From Vibrio tarriae (GTDB lineage Bacteria > Pseudomonadota > Gammaproteobacteria > Enterobacterales > Vibrionaceae), in contig NZ_CP022352.1 of assembly GCF_002216685.1 (NCBI RefSeq), positions 248,001 through 312,000 of the forward strand: a stretch of DNA of 64,000 nucleotides, given 5' to 3'. The translations under genes were made by a program, and so were the position numbers. Below, one piece after another: positions 50,007 through 57,512 of the stretch. The number at the start of each line of letters is the position of its first letter. The first letter of the stretch is position 1. Below the pieces are notes generated by a model. That model had not been told where the DNA came from and searched no databases. It saw only the letters and a program-made list of their open reading frames with translations.

Positions 50007-50124
50007 TATCCCCAAACAAACTCTTTGGAATTGCCTGTAGACAGCAAGTGAGTTCATCACAAGGAGCTTAGGCGAACAATGTAATTAGCCAACACTGCTG
50101 CAGCTTCAAGTAGGAAGGAGATAT
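50007..50124 (+). repeat. Degenerate ERIC element
   Basis: TATCCCCAAACAAACTCTTTGGAATTGCCTGTAGACAGC through AACACTGCTGCAGCTTCAAGTAGGAAGGAGATA, with a ~10-bp internal deletion and many substitutions. It ends 43 bp before the L,D-transpeptidase gene start and so lies in its promoter or leader. The rest of the 49750-50166 gap is AT-rich with no gene. Confidence 0.8.
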
Positions 50125-50166
50125 CTGCTAGAATTAGGCGCAGTTTGTTTCCATCTTGGGTCTCCT

Positions 50167-50649
50167 ATGCGTCTTTTCTCTGCCGTACTGCTGTTATTGC
50201 TGATTTTCCCTAACCTGAGTTATGCGCAAGTCGATTTAGTCAGAGTGGATAAATCAAAGCGGCGTATGTACTTACTCCAAGGCAATGAAGTCATTCGTGA
50301 GTATCGTATTGCTCTAGGAAAATCCCCTAAAGGACATAAGCAGCAAGAAGGCGATCAACGCACACCAGAGGGATACTATCTTTTAGATTTTATTATTGAA
50401 GATTCGAGCTTCTACCGTTCGATACACATTAGCTATCCCAATGCTCACGATCAGCAGCTCGCTCAATTGCGCGGCGTATATCCCGGTGGCGATATTAAGA
50501 TTCATGGCTTAAAAAACGGTGATGAGAGAGAGCCGGGTTTCGTACAAAGCTTTGACTGGACGAACGGCTGCATTGCAATTACCAATCAAGAAATGGATGA
50601 GTTTTTAAGCCTAGTTCAGCCCGGTGTGCCCATCCATATTGAGTGGTAA
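50167..50649 (+). CDS. L,D-transpeptidase-fold (YkuD) protein
   Basis: 160 residues. Signal peptide MRLFSAVLLLLLIFPNLSYA. YkuD domain: RMYLLQGNEVIREYRIALG, KSPKGHKQQEGDQRTPEGYY, HIHGLKN region His and the catalytic segment WTNGCIAI with Cys. The wide spacing of IHG and TNGC resembles the YafK/DpaA type, which in E. coli acts on lipoprotein-peptidoglycan links or as a murein hydrolase. It should act in the periplasm. Monocistronic. Confidence 0.9.
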   Translation: MRLFSAVLLLLLIFPNLSYAQVDLVRVDKSKRRMYLLQGNEVIREYRIALGKSPKGHKQQEGDQRTPEGYYLLDFIIEDSSFYRSIHISYPNAHDQQLAQLRGVYPGGDIKIHGLKNGDEREPGFVQSFDWTNGCIAITNQEMDEFLSLVQPGVPIHIEW

Positions 50650-50718
50650 ATGAGTTGGTCTCGCGCTGAAAGCGCTGACCAAGAGATCGCCACAACATGG
50701 CGCAGCAATCCAGTTTGG

Positions 50719-50931
50719 TTACTGTTTTAAAGGTTTGACTAAGGATTCTAGCCCCTCAATTTTGATCGCTAGGCAGAGCTCCAGTAACACGCCTAGCTCT
50801 CCTTCTGGAAAACCTTGTTTTTGAAACCAAAGTAAATAAGGTTCTGGCAAATCAATCAAAACTCGACCTGCGTATTTACCAAATGGCATTTTCATTTGTG
50901 CCAATTTTATAAGATGCGTTTTCTCAAACAT
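50719..50931 (-). CDS. DUF3820 protein
   Basis: 70 residues from the ATG at 50931, where MFEKTHLIKLAQMKMPFGKY matches the usual N-terminus of this family; the core is GKYAGRVLIDLPEPYLLWFQ. The frame stays open 63 codons upstream to 51120 (MKIAIRHLTNEQIENTL...), so a 133-residue form is possible. The short form's ribosome site is weak. Family function is unsettled; structures resemble small nucleic-acid or nuclease-associated folds. It converges with the Ldt gene. Confidence 0.8.
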   Translation of the reverse strand: MFEKTHLIKLAQMKMPFGKYAGRVLIDLPEPYLLWFQKQGFPEGELGVLLELCLAIKIEGLESLVKPLKQ

Positions 50932-51168
50932 TGTGAATATTGAATATCGTCGATAACTCAGCGGGCAGACTAAAGTGAAGCGTGAGAAAAGTAAATATCT
51001 TCCTGCATCTGGATGCAGAGAAAAATAGCGGAATAAATGTGATTCACCACCCACTGTTTTATTTTTTGTTAGCGTATTCTCAATTTGTTCATTTGTCAGA
51101 TGACGAATGGCTATTTTCATCCATAATCAAAGTGGGTTTGAAATGAATCATTTCAAATAGGTGAAAAT

Positions 51169-51240
51169 ATGAGAATGCACAACAACTCTAGTATCTGGTT
51201 TACCCTCGATTATAAAATCGCTTTCTTCTTTCCTGCGTAA
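51169..51240 (+). CDS. tnaC: TnaC-type leader peptide of the tryptophanase operon
   Basis: 23 residues: MRMHNNSSIWFTLDYKIAFF then FPA, too short for standard gene finding. AGGTGAAAAT precedes the ATG. Compared with E. coli TnaC, the key residues keep their spacing: Trp10 (W12), Asp14 (D16), Lys16 (K18), Ile17 (I19) and Pro22 (P24). In E. coli, free tryptophan stalls the ribosome after this Pro and so prevents Rho from terminating before tnaA. Here one Ala follows the Pro, and the stop is UAA rather than UGA, so stalling may be at Pro-Ala bond formation or at a later step. Confidence 0.88.
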   Translation: MRMHNNSSIWFTLDYKIAFFFPA

Positions 51241-51711
51241 TCCCTTCTCGCGTGAATGACTAGGCATGTTTTGCAGTCAATCGACTGCAATCCGGTTTTG
51301 TTATTCCGCTTTCTTACTCGCTTGACGCATGGCTTTATATACCCAAACCACTTGGAATTGCAGGTAGCTGGCAAGGGTGTTCATCCCCATGAGCATAGAT
51401 AAACTCTGTGATTGGAGTGAACGAACGTTGCCAACACCGCTGCAGCTTCATGTAAGCATGGGGACATCGCTTACTGCCAGATATCGACAATTTTAAGTCT
51501 ATCCAATGACTTATATTGGTATTTATCTGTGTTTAGTTAAGCCATTGAAGAAAATATAAATATGCGTTTTAAGCTTTGTAAGCATTAAATATGCATTCGC
51601 TTCGACGTAGATATTATTTACGTCATAGCTGCATAGTGAATCAATCTCAGCACAAGGAATTTAATTTATTCCTTGCACGACTTTATATTTTAATTTTTAG
51701 GAATACCCAGC
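51241..51711 (+). promoter_or_regulatory. tnaC-tnaA spacer, Rho-controlled leader enlarged by an ERIC
   Basis: 471 bp, compared with about 220 bp in E. coli. It begins with pyrimidine-rich sequence (CTTTCTTCTTTCCTGCG at the end of tnaC) and no intrinsic terminator is obvious, consistent with Rho-dependent control. An ERIC element fills 51338-51466. Without it the spacer is ~340 bp. A W-containing micro-frame at 51330 is an ERIC by-product. Confidence 0.65.
51338..51466 (+). repeat. ERIC element in the tna leader
   Basis: TATACCCAAACCACTTGGAA... to GCTTCATGTAAGCATGGGGACAT; the right terminus has diverged (GGGACAT in place of GGGTATA). It is transcribed with the tna leader and will form a long stem-loop in the RNA. 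Confidence 0.85.
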
Positions 51712-53130
51712 ATGGAAAATTTTAAACACTTACCAGAACCTTTTCGTATTCGTGTTATTGAACCTGTTAAACGTACCACACGGGAATATCGTGAAAAAGC
51801 GATTTTAAATGCCGGAATGAACCCCTTTTTGCTCGATAGTGAAGATGTATTTATTGACCTGCTCACCGACAGCGGCACTGGCGCTATCACCCAGGAGATG
51901 CAAGCCGCCATGTTCCGTGGTGATGAAGCCTACAGCGGCAGCCGAAGCTACCACGCACTCGCGAGAGCGGTTAAAGATATTTTTGGTTATGAATACACGA
52001 TTCCGACCCACCAAGGACGTGGTGCAGAGCAGATTTATATTCCTGTTTTGATTAAAAAGCGTGAAAAAGAGAAAGGACTCGATCGCAGTAAAATGGTCGC
52101 CCTATCTAACTACTTTTTCGATACCACTCAAGGCCATACCCAAATCAACTGCTGTGTTGCCAAAAACGTATATACCGAAGAAGCGTTTGATACTGGCGTA
52201 AAGGCCGATTTTAAAGGCAATTTCGACTTAGAAAAGCTCGAACAAGCGATCCTTGAAGCGGGCCCAGCAAACGTCCCATATATTGTCAGCACCATCACTT
52301 GTAACTCTGCTGGCGGCCAACCGGTTTCGATTGCTAACTTGAAAGCCGTGTATGAGATTGCCCAACGCTACGACATCCCCGTGATCATGGATTCCGCTCG
52401 TTTTGCTGAAAACGCGTATTTTATTCAGCAACGAGAACGCGATTATCGCAACTGGAGTATCGAAGAGATCACGCGTGAAGCTTACAAATACGCAGATGGG
52501 CTCGCGATGTCGGCCAAAAAAGATGCCATGGTGCAGATGGGCGGCTTACTCTGCTTTAAAGACAAAAGCTTCTTTGATGTGTACACCGAATGCCGAACTC
52601 TGTGTGTGGTTCAAGAAGGCTTCCCAACCTACGGCGGCCTAGAAGGCGGCGCGATGGAACGTTTGGCGGTTGGCTTGTATGACGGTATGCGCCAAGATTG
52701 GCTCGCATATCGCATTAATCAAGTCGAGTATTTGGTGAACGGTCTTGAAGCGATTGGCGTGGTTTGCCAACAAGCCGGTGGCCATGCCGCGTTTGTCGAT
52801 GCGGGAAAATTGCTACCTCACATCCCAGCAGATCAATTCCCTGCACATGCTTTAGCTTGTGAACTCTATAAAGTCGCAGGTATTCGCGCAGTAGAAATTG
52901 GCTCACTCTTGCTTGGCCGTGACCCGGCAACGGGCAAACAGCACCCTTGCCCTGCCGAATTGCTCCGTTTGACCATTCCTCGCGCGACTTATACGCAAAC
53001 CCATATGGATTTCATCATCGAAGCGTTTGAGAAAGTCAAAGCCAATGCGCATAAGGTCAAAGGGTTAGAGTTTACCTACGAGCCTCCAGTGTTGCGCCAC
53101 TTCACTGCGCGTTTAAAAGAAAAAGCCTAA
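51712..53130 (+). CDS. tnaA: Tryptophanase
   Basis: 472 residues, the E. coli TnaA size. PLP enzyme of the beta-eliminating lyase family: [26 protein letters not shown] near the N-terminus, substrate Tyr/Arg regions, and the PLP lysine in [19 protein letters not shown] (about residue 270). It cleaves L-tryptophan to indole, pyruvate and ammonia; indole is a biofilm and community signal in V. cholerae. Expression is expected to need tryptophan via tnaC and usually CRP. Confidence 0.97.
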   Translation: MENFKHLPEPFRIRVIEPVKRTTREYREKAILNAGMNPFLLDSEDVFIDLLTDSGTGAITQEMQAAMFRGDEAYSGSRSYHALARAVKDIFGYEYTIPTHQGRGAEQIYIPVLIKKREKEKGLDRSKMVALSNYFFDTTQGHTQINCCVAKNVYTEEAFDTGVKADFKGNFDLEKLEQAILEAGPANVPYIVSTITCNSAGGQPVSIANLKAVYEIAQRYDIPVIMDSARFAENAYFIQQRERDYRNWSIEEITREAYKYADGLAMSAKKDAMVQMGGLLCFKDKSFFDVYTECRTLCVVQEGFPTYGGLEGGAMERLAVGLYDGMRQDWLAYRINQVEYLVNGLEAIGVVCQQAGGHAAFVDAGKLLPHIPADQFPAHALACELYKVAGIRAVEIGSLLLGRDPATGKQHPCPAELLRLTIPRATYTQTHMDFIIEAFEKVKANAHKVKGLEFTYEPPVLRHFTARLKEKA

Positions 53131-53147
53131 TACGGTGTTTAAAAAGT

Positions 53148-53173
53148 GCAGCCTGCAAAGGCTGCCTTTTTTT
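53148..53173 (+). terminator. Intrinsic terminator between tnaA and the permease gene
   Basis: GCAGCC / GGCTGC stem with TGCAAA loop, followed by C and seven T. It lies 18 bp past the tnaA stop and probably attenuates, rather than abolishes, permease transcription. Confidence 0.7.
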
Positions 53174-53229
53174 GACCTAAACAACATAACAACAAAATCA
53201 ACAATAACGTGAAACCCAAGGATTTTATC

Positions 53230-54444
53230 ATGTCGAAACAACCCTCTCTGTTTGGGGGAGCCTGCATTATTGCCAGCGTCTGCGTAGGTGCTGGTATGCT
53301 TGGTCTCCCCAGCGCAGGTGCCGGAGCATGGACTCTCTGGTCTATGTTGGCGCTCGCTTTAACCATGGCGGTCATGACGCTTTCAGGCTGGATGCTACTT
53401 GAAGCCTTTAAACACTATGATCTTCGAGTCTCGTTTAATACCGTGACCAAAGATATGCTAGGCAGCCATATCAATCGCTTTAACAACCTGACCGTTTACT
53501 TTGTCGGCGGCATCTTGCTGTACGCCTACATCACCTCTTCTGGTTTGATTTTGCAGGATTTACTGCATATCAATAGCAAAATAGCCTCGATACTCTTCGT
53601 GGCGGTATTTTCCGCTTTCGTTTGGCATTCGACTCGCGCAGTGGATCGTATCTCGGTTATTTTGATCGTGTTTATGGTTCTGAGCTTTATTTTTGGTGTT
53701 TCAGGATTAGCGATCAATGTGAAAACATCCATCCTATTTGACACCCTAAATAAAAGTGGTGAGTACGCTCCTTATGCGATGGCAATGCTGCCCGTTGCGC
53801 TGACCTCGTTTGGTTATCATCACTCCGTTTCATCCATGCGTGCCTATTACGGCGAAGAGCACAAAGCCAAGTACGCGATTTTGGGAGGCACAGTGATTGC
53901 GTTAAGTCTTTATGCGCTTTGGCTGTTCAGCATTTTTGGCAATTTACCTCGTGCCGATTTTGCGCCTGTCATACAGCAAGGTGGGAATGTGGATGTGCTT
54001 TTAAAAGCCTTAGGTTCGGTGGTGGAGTCGGAGAAAGTCTCACAAGCGATCAACGCCTTTTCGATGGCCGCGATCCTATCTTCCTTTATCGGCGTTGGCT
54101 TAGGCGTATTTGATTTTCTGGCCGATTTATTTCAGTTCAGCAACTGTAAACAAGGGCGTACCAAAACTTGGCTGGTCACCTTTTTGCCACCTCTCATTCT
54201 CTCTTTGCTGTTCCCATTCGGCTTTATCATTGCGATCGGTTACGCAGGCGCAGCCGCCACTATTTGGGCCTGTATTATCCCAGTACTGCTTGCGCGTAAA
54301 TCGCGCACTTTAGCCAATGGAGCACAAGGTTTTGTTGTACCAGGTGGTAATGTGGCGCTGGGTGTCGTGTTGATCTTTGGTGTGCTGACTGCGGTTTTCC
54401 ACATGATGGCGATGGCCAATTGGTTACCGACTTTTACTGGGTAA
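53230..54444 (+). CDS. tnaB: Aromatic amino acid permease (TnaB/Mtr/TyrP family)
   Basis: 404 residues from the ATG at 53230 (AAGGAT upstream; an earlier in-frame start adds seven residues). HAAAP family with 11 TM helices: GGACIIASVCVGAGMLGLPSAG at the N-terminus is diagnostic, then ALTSFGYHHSVSSMRAYYG and SFIGVGLGVFDFLADLF. It imports tryptophan (or tyrosine) by proton symport. Placed after tnaA as in E. coli, so tryptophan uptake for catabolism is the likely job; tyrosine specificity cannot be excluded. Confidence 0.9.
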   Translation: MSKQPSLFGGACIIASVCVGAGMLGLPSAGAGAWTLWSMLALALTMAVMTLSGWMLLEAFKHYDLRVSFNTVTKDMLGSHINRFNNLTVYFVGGILLYAYITSSGLILQDLLHINSKIASILFVAVFSAFVWHSTRAVDRISVILIVFMVLSFIFGVSGLAINVKTSILFDTLNKSGEYAPYAMAMLPVALTSFGYHHSVSSMRAYYGEEHKAKYAILGGTVIALSLYALWLFSIFGNLPRADFAPVIQQGGNVDVLLKALGSVVESEKVSQAINAFSMAAILSSFIGVGLGVFDFLADLFQFSNCKQGRTKTWLVTFLPPLILSLLFPFGFIIAIGYAGAAATIWACIIPVLLARKSRTLANGAQGFVVPGGNVALGVVLIFGVLTAVFHMMAMANWLPTFTG

Positions 54445-54448
54445 AATG

Positions 54449-54480
54449 ATAACCACCTACTTAATAAGTAGGTGGTTATT
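54449..54480. terminator. Inverted repeat closing the tna operon
   Basis: ATAACCACCTACTTA / TAAGTAGGTGGTTAT, a perfect 15-bp inverted repeat with a minimal loop, between the convergent permease and ABC-F remnant genes. There is only a modest T-tract. Confidence 0.7.
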
Positions 54481-54486
54481 CACTTG

Positions 54487-55371
54487 TTACTCAAGACTCC
54501 AGCATTTTTCTACCTGCGCTTCTGCCACAAAATAATCATCATGACTGACGATAATCAATGCGCCTTGGTAATGCGCCAGTGCCTTGGCTAAGGCTTGTTT
54601 GGACTCCAAATCGAGATGATTATCAGGCTCCTCGAGCAGCAAAATAGGTTCATTGGCAACATGGCTGACCATGAGCATCGCCAATTTCATTTTTTCACCG
54701 CCACTGAGGTGTTTGGCAAGCCGATACACCGTGTCTCCCCGAAAACCAATCCCCGTCAAATTGTCGAGCAGTGACTGGTTTAAATCCACTAACCCATAAT
54801 GCTGATCGAGATACATCACAGGCGCGTTGCGCTGGATATGGCCTTGATATTCATCATGCAAACTCGCAACCGCTTTCAGAAAACGGCTTTTACCGCCTCC
54901 ATTGGCAGCCGAAAGACGGCAATGCTCTCCCTGCCTTAGAAGCAAAGTCAGTGGTAAATGGTTAACCCCGTCAGCGCGGTAATTCTCGACACTCAACAAG
55001 GTACGTTTTTTACCGTTACTGATCTCGGTAAGATAAAGTTTGGGATCCGACTCTCGCACCAACGTCGATTGCAACCCTTGCAATTGCTGCTGATTTCGCT
55101 GGCGTTGGTTGTGATCGTTCACTAACGCCGCAGAGCGGATTTTCTCGGTACTGTTCTTTTTCGCATCCATCAATATTTTCGGTTGGCTACCCGATTTCAG
55201 CGCTTTAGCACCTTGATTGGCACGCTTTTGCGCCTTTTCCTGACTCTTTTGTATTTCACGCTCAATCGCTTTCTGATCATTTTGTAATTGAACCACACGC
55301 CGACTCAGCGCCTCTTGTTGTCGCTGCCATTGCTGTTGATAGTGAGCGTAGTTTCCTTCAAACCAATGCAA
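54487..55371 (-). pseudogene. 5'-truncated ABC-F ATPase gene
   Basis: The frame encodes only the linker and second ABC domain of an ABC-F protein (about 294 residues; complete members are ~530). The first ~70 residues are the charged coiled-coil linker. Walker A is degenerate (ANGGGKSRF), the signature is intact (HLSGGEKMKLAML) and Walker B reads LLLEEPDNHLDLES. No credible start exists: the first usable codon is TTG with no ribosome site. The frame is continuous with the ferric-reductase gene across its stop (55378-55380). The first ABC domain was therefore lost by a deletion ending at about 55372. If translated it would depend on read-through or re-initiation. Confidence 0.85.
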
Positions 55372-55377
55372 AGGAAA

Positions 55378-56709
55378 TTAGCGCATGACAAATTGCTCTT
55401 CGTGGAACTGGCGCGGCAGGTCAACTTGGTACGGTTTAAGCGCTTTTTTCAGACTATTAGAAAATGCGATTGGCCCACAGAAATAGATTTCGAAACGGCT
55501 TAAATCTCCACATCGGCGCGCAATGTCATCCGCTGACAGATGAGGATCAACACTCGAATCTATGATGGTTAATAAAACTCCAGCCAACTGCGCTTTGTGG
55601 CGAAGTTCTGCGCACAAATTCGGATCCATTTGATGGCAACAGAAAAACAGATGTACTGGTGGATGTGCTCTCTCCGTCATTAACCAATCGAGTCCAGCCA
55701 TAAATGGCGCAATCCCAACGCCACCACCGATCCAAATCTGAGGTTGCTGAGTCGAAAAATCAAACTTGCCATAAGGGCCTTCGACTTCCAAAGTTTCTCC
55801 GTTTTGTAAGCGCTGATGCAGCCCCGTTGTAAAATCACCCAGCTCTTTAATCAAAAAGCGAAGTTGGGAGCCCTGATGAGCACAGGCGATGGTGAACGGA
55901 TGTGGTTCTTCACCGGCAAACTTTAAGTACGCAAACTGCCCAGCCTTGTGGCCTAACCAAGGTTTATCTAACTGAATGGTTAAATCCAAGGTTTGACTGT
56001 TAGGGCAGTAATGAAACGCCTCAACATGAGCCGGATAACGAGATTGTCGACCAACTAAACCGAGCAAGCTATAACATGCAGCCCATGAACCCACCACAAT
56101 AAACAGCATTGTTAGCCAGTAAATTGGCTCGCCCCAATAGGCTTTTTTCAGCAAGATCACACTGTGCAAAGCAATCAACAAATACACCACCGCCATCAAG
56201 CGGTGAGTCAGTCGAAACGGTTTGTATTTAATGGCCGACCAAAGCGAAACCACCAACAGCACAATCAAGGCGTAGAATCCCCACTCCCCGACTTCCATCG
56301 CCAAAGGCTTAGCCTCTTTCAGCCATAAAGCCAAACCAGATAGGTTACCATGTGGACCAGTGCCGTTAAGGCGGGCGGGTTTCGTCAGTAGTTCGAGTGA
56401 GATGAGCCATTTAGGAATCTGGTAAGCCAGCCAATGCAAGATCCCCAGTAAGAGCGCGGTGATCCCGAGCCATTTATGAATGCGATAGCCTTTGTCTATG
56501 CCACGCGTCCAGCGTTCTACCGAAGGTAAACGTAGCGCTAATAACATCGCCAACGACATCAACATGAGCGCCAGAATACCGGAGAACTGCACTAAACCTG
56601 ATCGCCACTGAAATAAGTTTGTTGACCCAAACAGTGTAGGTTCAGCCTGTACCCATAACAGAGTGACGATGCCAACCATTACCCAGAGAGTATATTTAAC
56701 CCTGCTCAT
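55378..56709 (-). CDS. Ferric-reductase-like transmembrane flavocytochrome
   Basis: 443 residues. Six TM helices in the ferric reductase-like domain (about 8-190), with paired haem-ligand His (YRIHKWLGITALLLGILHWLAY; FRLTHRLMAVVYLLIALHSVIL). The FAD domain has PHPFTIACAHQG and the NAD domain has WIGGGVGIAPFMAGLDWL and YFCGPIAFSNSL. It transfers electrons from NAD(P)H through FAD and haem across the inner membrane, perhaps to ferric iron or another acceptor. The C-terminus (QFHEEQFVMR) looks complete. Confidence 0.9.
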   Translation of the reverse strand: MSRVKYTLWVMVGIVTLLWVQAEPTLFGSTNLFQWRSGLVQFSGILALMLMSLAMLLALRLPSVERWTRGIDKGYRIHKWLGITALLLGILHWLAYQIPKWLISLELLTKPARLNGTGPHGNLSGLALWLKEAKPLAMEVGEWGFYALIVLLVVSLWSAIKYKPFRLTHRLMAVVYLLIALHSVILLKKAYWGEPIYWLTMLFIVVGSWAACYSLLGLVGRQSRYPAHVEAFHYCPNSQTLDLTIQLDKPWLGHKAGQFAYLKFAGEEPHPFTIACAHQGSQLRFLIKELGDFTTGLHQRLQNGETLEVEGPYGKFDFSTQQPQIWIGGGVGIAPFMAGLDWLMTERAHPPVHLFFCCHQMDPNLCAELRHKAQLAGVLLTIIDSSVDPHLSADDIARRCGDLSRFEIYFCGPIAFSNSLKKALKPYQVDLPRQFHEEQFVMR

Positions 56710-56800
56710 AACCTAATTCCGCTTTATCAATAAGGTTATTTTAGAGTAACAAACCTAATGTAAAGCGCTGTCGCAGAAGGGTAAAGTTGAGTAAAGATCA

Positions 56801-56833
56801 AAAAGGCCGCCCGTTATACAGGCGGCCTTTTTA
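56801..56833 (-). terminator. Terminator of the peptide deformylase gene
   Basis: AAAAGGCCGCC / GGCGGCCTTTT, an 11-bp stem with 9-nt loop, U-rich on both sides. It also protects the ferric-reductase promoter region from read-through. Confidence 0.85.
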
Positions 56834-56858
56834 TTTTGAAATAATCAAGGTGTCACGA

Positions 56859-57365
56859 TTAACGTGCGCGATTCTTCACATGTTTTTTGACTTTTTTCAT
56901 CGCCATTTGCTGTTTTAGTGGTGATAGATAGTCGATAAACAGATTGCCAGAAAGGTGGTCAATTTCGTGTTGCATGACAATGGCAAGGAAATCGCTCGTT
57001 TCGATGCGCAGTGGCTTACCCTCACGATCCAGCGCTTCCACCACGACAGAAGTATAACGCTCCACATCCGCGTAGTAGTCTGGCACCGATAGGCAACCTT
57101 CTTGACCCATCTCTTTATTGCTGCCACTGACCACTTTTGGGTTGATCAGCACAAGTGGCTGGTCACGATTGTCTGACAAATCAATCACCACAATCGCTTC
57201 TTCGCGGCCTACTTGCGGCGCTGCCAGACCAATACCGTTGTCCGTGGCGTACAGGGTATCAAGCAGGTCGTCAATTAAGGTTTGTACTGAGGCCACATCC
57301 GTGACCTGTTTGGATTGAACACGAAGTCTTGGATCGGGTGCAGTAAGAATCTCTAGAACAGCCAT
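56859..57365 (-). CDS. def: Peptide deformylase
   Basis: 168 residues. The three diagnostic motifs are intact: GIGLAAPQVG, EGCLSVP (Cys metal ligand) and QHEIDHLSG (HExxH). Removes the formyl group from nascent proteins at the ribosome. It is not linked to fmt here, so it is probably the second, chromosome-II deformylase (def2) that vibrios carry alongside the essential def-fmt locus. Basic C-terminal tail KKVKKHVKNRAR. Confidence 0.94.
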   Translation of the reverse strand: MAVLEILTAPDPRLRVQSKQVTDVASVQTLIDDLLDTLYATDNGIGLAAPQVGREEAIVVIDLSDNRDQPLVLINPKVVSGSNKEMGQEGCLSVPDYYADVERYTSVVVEALDREGKPLRIETSDFLAIVMQHEIDHLSGNLFIDYLSPLKQQMAMKKVKKHVKNRAR

Positions 57366-57469
57366 GGTTTCCTTGGAGCATTAGTTGAATAAAAATAACG
57401 CGGCGTAAGATAGTGTTTTCTCTCCCAGTTGTAAACCAAGGCCGATAGTTGCAAAAACAATGTTTGGCG

Positions 57470-57500
57470 AAAAAATAAAGCCAGTCAAACGACTGGCTTT
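57470..57500 (-). terminator. Terminator of the TagA-like protease gene
   Basis: AAAGCCAGTC / GACTGGCTTT 10-bp stem with a 4-nt loop, followed on the minus strand by TTATTTTTTC. Confidence 0.85.
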
Positions 57501-57512
57501 GCAATGAATAAC

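Noticed and set aside
50932..51120. 63-residue N-terminal extension of the DUF3820 protein
   Set aside because: Family members start at the MFEK-like position and the extension shows no domain. It is retained only as an alternative start.
51330..51368. Short Trp-containing frame (MALYTQTTWNCR) near tnaA as tnaC
   Set aside because: It lies in the ERIC end, has no Pro or Asp at the required spacing, and a far better tnaC is at 51169.
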